A DNA stretch of 64,000 nt from Comamonas sp. (GCA_015478895.1 JADMKK010000041.1:62001-126000), one strand, 5' to 3'. Shown: positions 28,882 through 38,879, counted from the stretch's first letter. Numbers and translations are program-made. The notes: generated from the sequence alone by a model not told the origin.

Positions 28882-29637
28882 TCACCAAGACTGTGCCTGC
28901 AGCCAGTGGTTGAGCATGTACTGTGCATAACGCCCTGCCACGGCGCTAACAAACGCCGGAAAATCTACGTGAGCGTTGTCATCTGCCCGATCAGAAATGG
29001 TGCGCACCGCCGCAAAGGGCACGCCGTAGTCAGCACAGACTTGGGCGATGGCGGCACCCTCCATCTCTACCGCCAGCGCTTGGTACTGGGCAGCCTGCAA
29101 CTCGCTGCGCAGCAAGGCACTGTGCTGGGCGGACACCATAAATTGATCCCCACTCACCAGCAGGCCTGCATGCGCTTGAGGGCGGTGGCCGCCCAGCAAA
29201 GGCTCTTGCCAGTGCGCTGCGGCATCTACACAGGCTTGTGCAGACTGCTGAAGGGCTTGGGTCATGGCTGGATTGCAAGCAAACAAGGGGCTGTCGTAGC
29301 CCGGCACTTGCCAACGCTCAAACAAAGGGCGCGCGTCCATGTCGTGCTGCAGGAATTGCTGGGCCACCACCACGTCGCCCACCCTTACCTGCTCTCCCAA
29401 CCCACCCGCAACGCCGGTGAACACCAAACGCTGCGCACCAAAGCGCTCAATCAAAGCCGTCGTAGCCGTAGCTGCCGCCACTTTGCCAATGCCAGACAAC
29501 GCCAGCACCACGTCATGGCCATGCAGCTTGCCTCGCGTAAATTGGCGTCCAGCGTGCTGAATCTGACGCGGTTGTGTGAGCGCCTGGCTCAAGCCTTGCT
29601 GTTCTTCGGGAAGGGCGCTCAAGATCGCAATCGACAT
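28882..29637 (-). CDS. mtnN: 5'-methylthioadenosine/S-adenosylhomocysteine nucleosidase
   Basis: Cleaves MTA and SAH to adenine and the thioribose or ribosyl product, clearing inhibitory by-products of SAM use. The 251-aa protein has the phosphorylase-superfamily motifs SIAILSALPEEQ, ALSGIGKVAAA, VFTGVAGGL, VAVEMEGAAIAQVCADYGVPF and RTISDRADD. The catalytic Asp lies in SDRAD and the substrate-binding Glu in VEMEGA. The ATG at 29637 is chosen over a TTG nine bases earlier. It is slightly longer than E. coli MtnN. It sits between the chemoreceptor and fadD without obvious functional links. Confidence 0.88.
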   Translation of the reverse strand: MSIAILSALPEEQQGLSQALTQPRQIQHAGRQFTRGKLHGHDVVLALSGIGKVAAATATTALIERFGAQRLVFTGVAGGLGEQVRVGDVVVAQQFLQHDMDARPLFERWQVPGYDSPLFACNPAMTQALQQSAQACVDAAAHWQEPLLGGHRPQAHAGLLVSGDQFMVSAQHSALLRSELQAAQYQALAVEMEGAAIAQVCADYGVPFAAVRTISDRADDNAHVDFPAFVSAVAGRYAQYMLNHWLQAQSW

Positions 29638-29660
29638 ACGGGACAAAGTGAAAGAAACAT

Positions 29661-29684
29661 AAAAAACGGCCCCGAAAGGGCCGT
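29661..29684 (-). terminator. Rho-independent terminator of fadD
   Basis: ACGGCCC (29666-29672) pairs with GGGCCGT (29678-29684), with a T-run on the minus strand at 29661-29666. It separates fadD from the nucleosidase gene. Confidence 0.85.
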
Positions 29685-29737
29685 TGCTTGAATGGGCACT
29701 GAACTGCGCCAGTGCCCGAAGTGTACGCGCAGCTTAA

Positions 29738-31411
29738 TCAGCGCAATTCGCGGCGCAAAATTTTGCCCACCGGGGTTTTGGGCAGCTCGGTACGGAATTC
29801 GATCACGCGGGGTTGCTTGTAGCCCGTGAGGTTCTCCCGGCAGAAATCGCGAATCTTTTGCTCGGTCAGGCTCTCGTCACTCTTGACCACCACCAGCTTG
29901 ACCGCCTCTCCGGTTTTTTCATCCGGGATACCTACCACGGCGCATTCCATCACGCCAGGGCACATGGCAACCACTTCTTCGACTTCATTGGGGTAAACGT
30001 TAAAACCGCTGACCAGCACCATGTCTTTCTTGCGATCGACAATTTTGAAGAACCCGCGCGCATCCATCGTGCCAATGTCGCCGGTCAGGAAGTAGCCATC
30101 CGCCGTAGTGACTTTGGCGGTCTCATCGGGGCGCTGCCAGTAACCGGCCATGACTTGGGGGCCTTTGACCGCGATTTCGCCCGTCTTGCCCAGCTCAGTG
30201 ACGGTTTGGCCGTCTTCGCCCACCAGCTTGACATAGGTGCTGGGGCTGGGAACGCCGATGGAGCCAGTGAATTCCTTGGCGGTGACAGGGTTGCAGCTCA
30301 CGACCGGGCTGGTTTCCGACAAACCATAGCCCTCCACGATGGGGCAACCCGTTTTTTCCAGCCACAGCTTGGCCACAGCGCCTTGTACGGCCATGCCACC
30401 ACCGACCGAAACTTTCAGCGAACTCCAGTCCACCGTATTGAAATCTGCATGGTGCGCCAAGCCATTGAACAAGGTATTGACCGCCGGGAAGCTGTGGAAC
30501 TTGTGCTTCGACAGCTCCTTGAGGGTGCCGGCCAAATCACGCGGATTCGGGATCAAGATATTTTTGCCGCCGGTGTGCATGGACAGCATCATGTTCACGG
30601 TAAAAGCAAAGATGTGGTACAGCGGCAGCGCACAGACGCTGGTCAACTGCTCCCCACTTTGGCGTACCTCTTGCACCACCGGGTTGAACCAGGCTTCACA
30701 CTGCAAGGTGTTGGCAATGATGTTGCGGTGCAGCAGCACAGCACCCTTGCTGACGCCTGTCGTACCTCCGGTGTACTGCAGGACGGCCACATCGTCCGGC
30801 CCAATTTCATGGCGCTGAAATTGGCCACCCTTGCCCTTGGCCAAAGCATCTTTGTAACGTACCGCTGTCGGCAGCTGATAGCCGGGCACCATCTTTTTCA
30901 CGTTGCGCACCACATAGTTCACCAGGGTGCCTTTGAGCAGCCCCAGTTCATCACCCATGGCGCACAGCACCACGTGCTGGACTTGCGTCTTGGCAATGCA
31001 TTGCTGCAAGGTGGATGCGAAATTTTCAATGATGACAATGGCCTTGGAGCCAGAATCTTTGAGTTGGTGCTCCAGCTCCCGCGCGGTATAGAGCGGGTTG
31101 ACGTTCACCACCACAAAACCGGCGCGCAAGATGGCAGCCACAGCCACGGGATACTGCGGCACGTTGGGCATCATGATGGCCACGCGGTCGCCCCGTTGCA
31201 GGCCCAGCGACTGCAAGTAAGCCGCGAACAACTGGCTTTGCTGGTCAATATCGGCAAAGCTTAAATCTTTGCCCATGAATGAATAGGCAGCGCGTGGTGC
31301 ATAGGCTTTGAAAGCCTGCTCCATTAAATCCACCAGGGAGTGGTAACTGCTGGGCTCAATATCCGCTGGTACACCTTGGGGATACGCTGCCAACCATGGA
31401 CGCTCACTCAT
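29738..31411 (-). CDS. fadD: Long-chain fatty acid-CoA ligase
   Basis: Activates long-chain fatty acids to acyl-CoA through an acyl-AMP intermediate; peripheral on the inner membrane. The 557-aa product has the ATP/AMP signature YTGGTTGVSKGAVL, the GYGLSETSPV motif, YFLTGDIG, the hinge region FKIVDRKKDMV and the VSGFNVYPNEVEEV loop. The C-terminal catalytic lysine lies in PKTPVGKILRREL. A fair ribosome site (GGAGA) precedes the ATG. The 318-base leader region upstream carries two long inverted repeats. Confidence 0.94.
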   Translation of the reverse strand: MSERPWLAAYPQGVPADIEPSSYHSLVDLMEQAFKAYAPRAAYSFMGKDLSFADIDQQSQLFAAYLQSLGLQRGDRVAIMMPNVPQYPVAVAAILRAGFVVVNVNPLYTARELEHQLKDSGSKAIVIIENFASTLQQCIAKTQVQHVVLCAMGDELGLLKGTLVNYVVRNVKKMVPGYQLPTAVRYKDALAKGKGGQFQRHEIGPDDVAVLQYTGGTTGVSKGAVLLHRNIIANTLQCEAWFNPVVQEVRQSGEQLTSVCALPLYHIFAFTVNMMLSMHTGGKNILIPNPRDLAGTLKELSKHKFHSFPAVNTLFNGLAHHADFNTVDWSSLKVSVGGGMAVQGAVAKLWLEKTGCPIVEGYGLSETSPVVSCNPVTAKEFTGSIGVPSPSTYVKLVGEDGQTVTELGKTGEIAVKGPQVMAGYWQRPDETAKVTTADGYFLTGDIGTMDARGFFKIVDRKKDMVLVSGFNVYPNEVEEVVAMCPGVMECAVVGIPDEKTGEAVKLVVVKSDESLTEQKIRDFCRENLTGYKQPRVIEFRTELPKTPVGKILRRELR

Positions 31412-31445
31412 GCTTTTGTCTCCGCTTATTAGTCGTTGTCAGTCC

Positions 31446-31487
31446 GGTCTATCGCGTCCTTAACGTCAGTGAAGGCTGCGATAGACC
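31446..31487 (-). promoter_or_regulatory. Perfect 10-bp hairpin in the fadD leader
   Basis: GGTCTATCGC (31446-31455) and GCGATAGACC (31478-31487) are a perfect inverted pair, with an inner CCTT/AAGG pair extending the stem. It lies 35 bases upstream of the fadD start codon. It could be an operator or an mRNA leader structure. Confidence 0.45.
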
Positions 31488-31567
31488 CCCTGATAAAGGC
31501 CTCTTTGTAAGAATTGTGGAGGGCGCTCTCTGAGCGAGGGACTCGGTAAACCCTAGGATTGGCGCCT

Positions 31568-31609
31568 GCGTAGCAAAAAAAAGAACGACAGTGCGTTTTT
31601 TTGCTACGC
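31568..31609. repeat. Perfect 14-bp inverted repeat with A and T tracts
   Basis: GCGTAGCAAAAAAA (31568-31581) and TTTTTTTGCTACGC (31596-31609) surround a 14-base loop. The stem is perfect, but the T-tract lies inside the stem rather than after it, so it is not a standard terminator. Confidence 0.7.
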
Positions 31610-31647
31610 CCGCTGATACAAAGCAAAAGCAAAGCTGGAAACGAGCA

Positions 31648-31680
31648 CAAAAAAACCCATGTTGCAGTCACAACATGGGT
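31648..31680 (-). terminator. Rho-independent terminator of pyrF
   Basis: ACCCATGTTG (31655-31664) pairs with CAACATGGGT (31671-31680). The minus-strand T-run is at 31649-31655. Confidence 0.86.
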
Positions 31681-31729
31681 GCTTTCAATGCGCTAGCACG
31701 GTAAGCCCGAGCCGGGCCTCCATGCGCCC

Positions 31730-32557
31730 TCAGGCTTGGGCGGCGGCGTTCAATGTGTCACGGGTGGTCAGCGCGGCCTGGCGGGCCGCTGCAGCAAAGT
31801 CTTCGCCTTGCGATGCGTAGAGTACGGCACGCGAAGAATTGATGATGATGGGCCCACCACCCAGACGCGCCGCCTTGACGGTCGCCACCGCATCACCGCC
31901 TTGCGCCCCTACGCCAGGAATCAGCAAAGGCAGCGTAGGCGCCACAGCGCGCACCCGTTCGATCTCATGTGGACGCGTGGCACCGACCACCAGACCCAGT
32001 TGACCATTGGTATTCCACGGGCCTTGCGCCAGCTTGGCCACGTGCTCAAACATGTGCGGGTTACCTGGGATGTGGGCCAGTGTTTGCGCTTGCAGATCAT
32101 CTCCGCCGGGGTTGGAGGTGCGGCACAGCAGGAAGGCGCCCTTGCCTTCGTACTTTAGATAGGGCGTGATGGAGTCAAAGCCCATGAAGGGCGATAGCGT
32201 CACTGCGTCTGCGCCATAGCGCTCAAACGCTTCTTTGGCGTACTGCTCGGCGGTAGAGCCAATGTCGCCACGCTTGGCATCCAGAATGACCGGAACATGT
32301 GGAGCCACACGGCGCATGTGCTCCATCAGCTTTTCCAGTTGGTCTTCGGCCCGGTGGGCGGCAAAGTAGGCGATCTGGGGCTTGAAGGAATTCACCAGGT
32401 CGGCAGTGGCATCGACAATGGCTGCGCAGAAATCGTAAATCTTGGAAGCATCGCCGCGCATGGCTGCGGGAAACTTGGAAGGCTCTGGGTCCAGCCCCAC
32501 GCACAGCATGGAGTTGTTGCGCGTGGACGCGTCGCGCAGCATGTCGAGGAAAGTCAT
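31730..32557 (-). CDS. pyrF: Orotidine-5'-phosphate decarboxylase (type 2)
   Basis: Final step of UMP synthesis, decarboxylating OMP. The 275-aa length and [13 protein letters not shown] opening place it in the longer type-2 subfamily found in betaproteobacteria and mycobacteria. The catalytic motif [15 protein letters not shown] begins at 93. [12 protein letters not shown] and the phosphate-binding [11 protein letters not shown] region follow. The ATG at 32557 is chosen over an upstream frame that resembles no family member. A clean terminator lies downstream. It is divergent from the ExoD-like gene, with 260 bases between the starts in which I see no further gene. Confidence 0.94.
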   Translation of the reverse strand: MTFLDMLRDASTRNNSMLCVGLDPEPSKFPAAMRGDASKIYDFCAAIVDATADLVNSFKPQIAYFAAHRAEDQLEKLMEHMRRVAPHVPVILDAKRGDIGSTAEQYAKEAFERYGADAVTLSPFMGFDSITPYLKYEGKGAFLLCRTSNPGGDDLQAQTLAHIPGNPHMFEHVAKLAQGPWNTNGQLGLVVGATRPHEIERVRAVAPTLPLLIPGVGAQGGDAVATVKAARLGGGPIIINSSRAVLYASQGEDFAAAARQAALTTRDTLNAAAQA

Positions 32558-32817
32558 GAGGAGCCATTTTAGAGGGGCAGATACATTCACTGTCGGCATC
32601 TTTGTGGAGCCCTTGCATGCCGACCCCGCAGCGCCTAGGCACGATGGCTTGGCGTCCTGCACCAGGATACGGGCACGAGGTACAGTCGCACCGCTTGAGC
32701 GGCAGTTTTTGTGTCACCATCGCCGTTCACGGCGAGTCCTATGCCAGCGCTACCGCCTTTCCGGGCTCTTTTCTCCCCTTGTTTTTGCACGCTGAAACCC
32801 AGCGCTTTTCGATCCTT

Positions 32818-33411
32818 ATGCTGAGCCAGTTGTTCTCTGAGTTAATTGACGATATCCGTGGTGACACCATCACCCTCAAAGCCTTGATGGAGCGCACCGG
32901 GCGCGAGGGCATGCTGCTGGTGTGCGCCGTCTCGACGCTGCCCTTTCTGATTCCTGTCTCTATCCCCGGTGTCTCCACGGTCTTTGGCGCAGCCATTGTG
33001 CTGCTGGCCGTGGCGCTGTTTTTGAACCGCCTGCCGTGGCTGCCCGAGCGCATCCAGAACAAGCCACTGGATGCCAAGAAGCTGGTGCCCGCCTTGCGCA
33101 AAGGCGTCAGCGTGGTGGGCAAGCTGGATCGCTGGGTCAAACCGCGTTGGGCTGGCTGGACCACACCGTCTTGGGTACGCGTGCATAGCGCAGCCGTGGT
33201 GTTTGGTGGTGTGTTGCTGATGGCCCCGCTGGGCCTGATCCCGTTTTCCAATACCGCCCCCGCCGTGGGCATTTTGTTCTTGACCGTAGGCATGCTGCAG
33301 CGCGACGGACTGTGTGTGTTGTTCGGTTACCTGGGCTTGGTGGTGACGGTGATTTACTTCAGCGTGCTGGGCTATCTGGCTTGGGCGGGCGGCGCTTATA
33401 TCTTTGGTTAA
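32818..33411 (+). CDS. exoD: ExoD-family inner-membrane protein
   Basis: A 197-aa membrane protein with about four hydrophobic segments. It matches the exopolysaccharide-synthesis ExoD family by its cytosolic start (LSELIDDIRGDTITLKALMERTGREGM here shortened in the start region) and the GLIPFSNTAPAVGILFLTVGMLQRDG block. ExoD affects exopolysaccharide production in Sinorhizobium, but its biochemical role is not known. The ATG at 32818 matches the usual family start. The open frame continues upstream to 32602 without looking like protein. A strong bidirectional terminator separates it from the convergent pgk. Confidence 0.82.
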   Translation: MLSQLFSELIDDIRGDTITLKALMERTGREGMLLVCAVSTLPFLIPVSIPGVSTVFGAAIVLLAVALFLNRLPWLPERIQNKPLDAKKLVPALRKGVSVVGKLDRWVKPRWAGWTTPSWVRVHSAAVVFGGVLLMAPLGLIPFSNTAPAVGILFLTVGMLQRDGLCVLFGYLGLVVTVIYFSVLGYLAWAGGAYIFG

Positions 33412-33433
33412 GCGGCCTGCAGGCGCAATCCTC

Positions 33434-33469
33434 AAAAAAGCCCATCACTGCACAGTGATGGGCTTTTTT
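33434..33469. terminator. Bidirectional Rho-independent terminator between exoD and pgk
   Basis: GCCCATCACTG (33440-33450) and CAGTGATGGGC (33453-33463) form a perfect stem with a two-base centre. It is flanked by A6 on the left and T6 on the right, so it works on both strands. Confidence 0.9.
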
Positions 33470-33517
33470 ATAGCTACTTGCCCTTTGTTTACAAGGGCTA
33501 GAGGCTATTTTTACTTA
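33470..33517. repeat. Short-type intergenic hairpin repeat (copy 2)
   Basis: ATAGCTACTTGCCCTT and AAGGGCTAGAGGCTAT form imperfect arms around a short loop, followed by TTTTTACTT. It directly follows the bidirectional terminator, so termination alone does not explain its presence. The 3' half (GGCTAGAGGC, then a T-run and ACTT) is shared with the copy at 60543. Confidence 0.82.
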
Positions 33518-33551
33518 AAATTTGCAGCCGTTCGGGGCTGGCGGTGGGTTG

Positions 33552-34745
33552 TTAACCGTTGGCGCGTTTCTGCAGAATTTCAAAGGCTGGCAAGGTCTTG
33601 CCTTCCAGCACTTCGAGGAAAGCGCCGCCGCCCGTGGAGATATAGCCCACGTCTTTTTCAATGCCGTACTTGGCAATGGCGGCCAAGGTATCGCCACCGC
33701 CGGCAATGCTGAAAGCGGGGGACGCTGCAATCGCCTCAGCAATCACCTTGGTGCCGTTTTCAAAGGCGGCAAATTCAAACACGCCCACGGGGCCGTTCCA
33801 GACAATGGTGCCGGCCTTCTTGAGCTGCTCGGCCAGCTTGGCGGCAGTTTCAGGGCCAATGTCCAGGATCAGGTCGTCGTCTTCCACTTCTGTGGCTTTC
33901 TTGACGGTAGCAGGCGCATCGGCCGCAAAAGTCTTGGCAGTGACCACGTCGGTGGGTACGGGCACATCGGCACCGCGCGCGGCCATGGCGTCGATCACGG
34001 CTTTGGCATCGGCCACCAGATCGGGTTCGGCCAGGCTTTTGCCGATCTTCAGACCCGCAGCCAGCATGAAAGTGTTGGCAATGCCACCGCCGACGATCAA
34101 CTGGTCCACCTTGTCGGCCAGGCTCTTCAAGATGGTCAGCTTGGTCGATACCTTGGAGCCAGCCACAATCGCCGCCAAAGGGCGCGCAGGGGCGGCCAGC
34201 GCCTTGTTCAGTGCATCAATCTCGGCCGACAGCAGCGGGCCTGCGCAGGCAATCGGTGCGTACTCGGCAATGCCGTAGGTGGTGCCTTCGGCACGGTGGG
34301 CGGTGCCAAACGCGTCGTTGACGAAGATGTCGCACAGCTGGGCCATTTTCTGGGCCAGTTCTGGCTGGTTCTTTTTCTCGCCCACGTTCACGCGGCAGTT
34401 TTCCAGCAGCACCACCTGACCGGGCTGCACCTCTACGCCATCCACCCAGTTGGCTACCAAAGGCACTTCGCGGCCCAGCAGCTCACCCAGGCGCTGCGCG
34501 ACAGCCGCCAGCGAGTCTTGGGGCTTGAACTCCCCTTCCGTAGGGCGGCCCAGGTGGCTGGTGACCATCACCGCAGCGCCTGCCTTCAAGGCCATTTCAA
34601 TCGCAGGCACCGAGGCGCGCACGCGGGTGTCTTCGGTGATCTGGCCGGCATCGCTCAGCGGCACATTCAAATCTGCACGGATAAAAACGCGCTGGCCCTG
34701 GGCTTTACCTTGGGCGCACAGGTCAGAAAAGCGAATGATGTTCAT
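33552..34745 (-). CDS. pgk: Phosphoglycerate kinase
   Basis: Transfers phosphate from 1,3-bisphosphoglycerate to ADP in glycolysis. The 397-aa product starts [30 protein letters not shown]. It has the SHLGRPTEG motif, [11 protein letters not shown], the ATP-binding [30 protein letters not shown] and GGGDTLAAI. The long upstream open frame overlaps the lectin-like lipoprotein gene and is not coding. In many relatives pgk lies in a gap-pgk-pyk run. Here it is 30 kb from pyk and its upstream neighbour on the same strand is the large lipoprotein gene (112-base gap). Confidence 0.96.
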   Translation of the reverse strand: MNIIRFSDLCAQGKAQGQRVFIRADLNVPLSDAGQITEDTRVRASVPAIEMALKAGAAVMVTSHLGRPTEGEFKPQDSLAAVAQRLGELLGREVPLVANWVDGVEVQPGQVVLLENCRVNVGEKKNQPELAQKMAQLCDIFVNDAFGTAHRAEGTTYGIAEYAPIACAGPLLSAEIDALNKALAAPARPLAAIVAGSKVSTKLTILKSLADKVDQLIVGGGIANTFMLAAGLKIGKSLAEPDLVADAKAVIDAMAARGADVPVPTDVVTAKTFAADAPATVKKATEVEDDDLILDIGPETAAKLAEQLKKAGTIVWNGPVGVFEFAAFENGTKVIAEAIAASPAFSIAGGGDTLAAIAKYGIEKDVGYISTGGGAFLEVLEGKTLPAFEILQKRANG

Positions 34746-34857
34746 AGCGTCGGCCTTCAAGTCTTGTAGAAGTGTGAAAAACTGGGCCGCATTGTAGGGC
34801 GTGGCCTGGCGCAGCGACGGTCTGAGCAGGCCGCCGTTGCGCCGGGGCAAAGCCGCG

Positions 34858-37800
34858 CTATTTCTTGGGCGGACTGTTGGAGCGCCACAGCTGCTTGCCC
34901 GAGGCATCCAGAATCTCCAGATACCCCTGCTCATGCATGTGCAGGGAGTTGCTTTCAGGATTGTTGGCGGTGGGTTTATCAGGCCATGCTTTGAGCTTTT
35001 TCTCGCGCAGGTCATACACGACCAGTTGACCCGTTTTCTTCTCGAAAGCAATCCGGGAGCCTGGGTGATCGGTAATACCGCTGCTCCAGAGCTCTTTCTG
35101 TGACGAGACAGCACCGCGGCCCTTGCCACCATCACGGTCGTCGTAGCGGTCATCAGCGCGTGTCAGCGCATACAGCGCCAGCCTGCCATTGTCCTCACGA
35201 ATCAGGCGCAGTGAAGTGGTCAGTTTTTGCGTCAATTGATCCCAATTCAAGTCTCCCGCTTTCCAGAGGTGATCTTGCGATACATAGCGCGCAGGTCGCT
35301 TGTCGACCGGCATGCATTCGTACTGCACGCCATCTGGGCTTTTCATGAATTTGCGCAAGGTAGCCGGCAGAATGGGCCGGCGATCCTCCCAGGAGAAAAT
35401 GTTGACGTTGGGCAGCAGCTTGAGGGTCACGTTGATCTTCTTGGCCTTGAACTGCAAGGCGGGCTGGATGACGGCGCTGGCGGAGACTTTGAAGTCAATG
35501 CCAAAAGCGATGGCATTGCCGGACACGCCGCAGTTGGTGGGAATCTGATTGAGCGCATCTTCCGGGAAGTTGGAGTAAGCAAACCCCAGCACCTGCCCCA
35601 CCGCATAAATCGGCACGGACACCCCGGCGGAAGCGCTGAGCAGCTCTTCCGCAATCGTGCGAGGGCCTGCCGTAATCTGAATCTTGATACCGGGTGCAAT
35701 CTCGCCATTGGCCACCAGCCCGGCGCTGAATTTCTGGTAACTTTTGACCTTGACGTTGCCGCTCACACGCTGCGGAATCTTGATGCCGTAGCACAACGTC
35801 ACCAAGACTTTTTTGCACTTGGCACCAATGTCGGCGTCCATGTCATAAAAGAAGCGCACGCGCTGTGCTGCCTTGAGTTCCAGCCCCATGGCACCCGTCG
35901 TTTCCGCCACGATACTGGCCTTGATCTTCACGGGAAACACCACGCCCGCAGGGCTGGCGGTATTGAGCAGCATCGACACCGTCAGCAAGCTTTTCTTGTC
36001 GGTAGTGACGGCCGAGAAACGTTTGAGCTCGACGGGGGCGGAATTTTGCCCCGCAGGAATGTTGGCAGCCGCTTCCGCCGGGCCCTGGATGGCCGGTACG
36101 TGACCATAGCCATTGGCCATGGATGCCAGCTCCAGCCCACTGTGCGTGCTGGGGAACATGATGGTGGACCAGTACATCAGGCCATCAATCTTGGGCGTCC
36201 CCATTTCCTTGAAGGCCTGTGACTTGCTGCCCAAGCCGACAAAGGCTTTGGAGCCCAGCGTAAAGTCCACCACACCCCGGCCACTGGAGGAAAAATCTGC
36301 AACGGCAAATGGGAAAACAGGCAACGGCATCCAGCGAAAGGACATGCTGCCATACGGTTTCACCGACAGATTGGCTTCCAGCGAGAACTTGCCCACCAAG
36401 GTGGTGTCCGCTACTTTGGCCTCCAACTCCAACTCAAACAACCCCACATTACAGCTCAGGTCACTGGTGGGCAACACGTCGGCCAGCAACCGGCACTTGG
36501 CAGCCCCCGTCAACCCCGCTTGCCGGGCCAGTTGCACGCAATCGGGAGCCTGGGGATTTTCGGCACATGCCAAGGCCATGCTCTGTGTGGCATCTGTCCC
36601 CTGCAGCGTCTGCACCTGAGACTGGCTGCGCACCAGCTTGAAACCGTCAGCGCCTCCATCCACCAGGTAGTAGCCATGCCCGGCAGGCAACGCACGGCCC
36701 AGCCCTGGAATCCATGTCACCTGGCGCAAGGGGCTCATGCGCAGCATGTCGTGCGATGCATCGGTTTCACCATCGACGGCAATAGAGATGTGCTCAACGT
36801 CTTCAAACTGCGCCACTTCGCCCGCATCGAAAGCCGAAAACGCCGTATAGACCTCGGTGGGCTCTACATGCTGAATGGCAAACCGCCAGGCGCCATCAAC
36901 GCTGTCGGCGAGGACTTGTTCAATCTGCTGCAAAGGGTAGACGCGGTTTTTTCGGGCCAGCACCGTGGTGGGCACCGCCTGATTCAGTGCGGCGCGCAAC
37001 GCGGGGTCGGTGACGTTGCGGATCAATACCGTATTGCCGCTGTACTCCATGGCATAAGGCTGCACGGATTGCCCGTGCTTGTCCATTTCGATCACACCAG
37101 CGACGCCATCTACCAACTCATGCTCCAGCAAGCCAAACTGCGCGCTGACTTCGACATCTTCATCCAGCGCAATGCGGCAGCTGTTGTCGCTTTGCACCGC
37201 AGGGCAACCGGCCCAGCGCACCAGCTTCCAGCCCTCTTGGGCCTGGGCGTGCAGGGTCAGCTGCTGCCCTTGGCTCACCGTGCGCTCATAGCGGTGAATA
37301 AAGCGTGGATTGCTTTCATTGAGTTCCAGCTGCGGCATTTCATCGATGCGCACGCTACCTCCGGCATCCACATCAATGTGTACCGTAGCCAGCAAATTGT
37401 TATTGCTGCTGGGCGGTGAAATGCCTTCATAAATTTCCAGCGCGTGCGTCAAATCTTCGTGCAGCGTGTCTGGAAAATCCGCGTAAGCGCGGGCCAGAGA
37501 ATGCCCATTGGGCAAAGGCTCGTGCAGGGCGACTTCGTAGTTAAAGCTCAGCCGCCCCCGGTGGAGGGCATTACTGGGGTCAAAGACCAGTGCATCGTCA
37601 AAGTCCACATGGCCATCGCCCGTCAAGTCCTGGGTGATGAACTGGGCAGCCATCTGGTCCTGGTAGTGGCGAATGCGCTCGTTGGTCAGCAGCTCGACAT
37701 AGTCGTTGGTGCGGCGGCTGATGTAGTCGGCCAGCGGATTAAAGCCTGCGCCCATGCGCTGCAGCTGCGCGCCCGTGAGCAGCAGTTCGGAATAAATGCG

Positions 37801-38157
37801 CGCAGGCGGCCCTTGTGGCGTATCAATCGTTGTGCCCTCTTGCTGGGCCACAGCTTGCGCTGCCTCATCGCGCCAGCCTGCCCGCAAAATGAGCAGGGAA
37901 TCATCCAGATCACTGGGCAGGTCCACGCTGGCACTGCCCCCGGCCATGTCGATGACGGGCAGGTCTCTGTCCGGAAAATCGACCGCTTGTACCGCCACCT
38001 GATTGACCCACTGCTGCACCGGAGCCCGCACCGTCAACTGCTTGGCAGGAAGGGTGTCAAAAACCTCTGCGTCGGGGATTTCTTCACTACCACCGCAGCC
38101 GGCAATAAGGACCAGGGTGGCGATGCGCCAAGCGTATTTGCGCGTGAAAAAGCTCAT
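34858..38157 (-). CDS. Large lipoprotein with EF-hand-like, InlB-repeat-like and bulb-lectin-like regions
   Basis: A 1099-aa predicted lipoprotein: short signal [11 protein letters not shown] with lipobox Cys21. I do not recognise the whole protein. An EF-hand or dockerin-type loop, [13 protein letters not shown], lies at about 177-190. At about 255-342 is a beta-rich unit ending [29 protein letters not shown], like the divergent InlB B-repeat. A long middle region (about 350-950) has no named domain. The last 144 residues resemble a bulb-type lectin domain: [54 protein letters not shown]. The Gln-Asp-Asn mannose-binding residues are mostly replaced. Probably surface or periplasmic; the function is unknown. 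The start ATG at 38157 fits the signal peptide. Confidence 0.75.
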   Translation of the reverse strand: MSFFTRKYAWRIATLVLIAGCGGSEEIPDAEVFDTLPAKQLTVRAPVQQWVNQVAVQAVDFPDRDLPVIDMAGGSASVDLPSDLDDSLLILRAGWRDEAAQAVAQQEGTTIDTPQGPPARIYSELLLTGAQLQRMGAGFNPLADYISRRTNDYVELLTNERIRHYQDQMAAQFITQDLTGDGHVDFDDALVFDPSNALHRGRLSFNYEVALHEPLPNGHSLARAYADFPDTLHEDLTHALEIYEGISPPSSNNNLLATVHIDVDAGGSVRIDEMPQLELNESNPRFIHRYERTVSQGQQLTLHAQAQEGWKLVRWAGCPAVQSDNSCRIALDEDVEVSAQFGLLEHELVDGVAGVIEMDKHGQSVQPYAMEYSGNTVLIRNVTDPALRAALNQAVPTTVLARKNRVYPLQQIEQVLADSVDGAWRFAIQHVEPTEVYTAFSAFDAGEVAQFEDVEHISIAVDGETDASHDMLRMSPLRQVTWIPGLGRALPAGHGYYLVDGGADGFKLVRSQSQVQTLQGTDATQSMALACAENPQAPDCVQLARQAGLTGAAKCRLLADVLPTSDLSCNVGLFELELEAKVADTTLVGKFSLEANLSVKPYGSMSFRWMPLPVFPFAVADFSSSGRGVVDFTLGSKAFVGLGSKSQAFKEMGTPKIDGLMYWSTIMFPSTHSGLELASMANGYGHVPAIQGPAEAAANIPAGQNSAPVELKRFSAVTTDKKSLLTVSMLLNTASPAGVVFPVKIKASIVAETTGAMGLELKAAQRVRFFYDMDADIGAKCKKVLVTLCYGIKIPQRVSGNVKVKSYQKFSAGLVANGEIAPGIKIQITAGPRTIAEELLSASAGVSVPIYAVGQVLGFAYSNFPEDALNQIPTNCGVSGNAIAFGIDFKVSASAVIQPALQFKAKKINVTLKLLPNVNIFSWEDRRPILPATLRKFMKSPDGVQYECMPVDKRPARYVSQDHLWKAGDLNWDQLTQKLTTSLRLIREDNGRLALYALTRADDRYDDRDGGKGRGAVSSQKELWSSGITDHPGSRIAFEKKTGQLVVYDLREKKLKAWPDKPTANNPESNSLHMHEQGYLEILDASGKQLWRSNSPPKK

Positions 38158-38271
38158 ATTGATACTGCCTTGTTCCAATTCGAGGCAGTGTGTAACAAAA
38201 GCTTGCGTTTGACATCCCTAGAAATGGGTAGTCAGGCAGCCCTGCACGGGCTAGATGCTGCAAAAAATGGC

Positions 38272-38832
38272 TTATTTCCAGCGAACAGGCTCGACCACCA
38301 CGCTGCCTTTGTCGCTGGACAGCGTCAACTGGCCTTCCTGGATGGTGGCTTGCATCTGCATGCTGCGCTCGGCCAAGCTGCCCAGTTGCTGGGCGACTTC
38401 GGAATCAATATTCAGCACTTCCAGCTTGCTTTGGCGGTTGACTTTGCCTTCAATGCCCTTCCACCAGATGCTGGCGGCACTGCTGAAGGGATACACCAGC
38501 ACGTGGTCAGACTTGTTGCAGGCCTTGGAGATGGGCTTGTCTTCGGGCTGGCCCACTTCAATCCACAGGCGCTTTTGGCCGGTGTAATCGGTGATGTGTA
38601 CGTCTGGATCGTCGGGATCACTCAGGCCCACACCGAAGGACAGGGTGCCGTCGCCATTGCACAGCGCCTGCAGTTGCCAGGCATTGAGCGCCAGCGCCAC
38701 CAGACGCACCATCATGCGGTCATCGGTCTCGCTGGGGTGGCGCGCCAGGGTCATGTTGTGGTCGGCGTAGTAGCCGTGGTCAATGTCTGCAATCTGCAGA
38801 TTGACTTTGAAAATCGTGGACTTGATGGCCAT
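38272..38832 (-). CDS. yaeQ: YaeQ family protein
   Basis: A 186-aa cytosolic protein of the YaeQ family, whose fold resembles PD-(D/E)XK nucleases but whose activity is not established. It opens MAIKSTIFKVNLQIADIDHGYYADHNMTLARHPSETDDRMMVRLVA across the start region, matching the family pattern. It continues with LWIEVGQPEDKPISKAC, where the Glu and Lys of the nuclease-like site would lie. It lies between the lectin-like lipoprotein (114-base gap) and purB on the same strand. A long-type repeat stands upstream. Confidence 0.9.
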   Translation of the reverse strand: MAIKSTIFKVNLQIADIDHGYYADHNMTLARHPSETDDRMMVRLVALALNAWQLQALCNGDGTLSFGVGLSDPDDPDVHITDYTGQKRLWIEVGQPEDKPISKACNKSDHVLVYPFSSAASIWWKGIEGKVNRQSKLEVLNIDSEVAQQLGSLAERSMQMQATIQEGQLTLSSDKGSVVVEPVRWK

Positions 38833-38879
38833 GGGGGCTTGCTGCCCGGAGGCAGTCCTTACTGTGCGGTTATCAAAAA

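Larger units (their letters stand above)
31412..31729. other. 318-base intergenic region between pyrF and fadD
   Basis: No convincing gene. On the minus strand, going toward fadD, it holds the pyrF terminator (31648-31680), the perfect A/T-rich inverted repeat at 31568-31609, the hairpin at 31446-31487 and the fadD ribosome site. An 80-codon minus-strand frame here (31429-31671) runs through these repeats and looks non-coding. Confidence 0.6.

Noticed and set aside
31429-31671. 80-codon minus-strand frame between pyrF and fadD
   Set aside because: It runs through two inverted repeats and the pyrF terminator, has no ribosome site, and its translation resembles nothing.
33522-34769. 415-codon plus-strand open frame over pgk
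   Set aside because: Antisense shadow of pgk, low-complexity His/Gly/Gln-rich translation.
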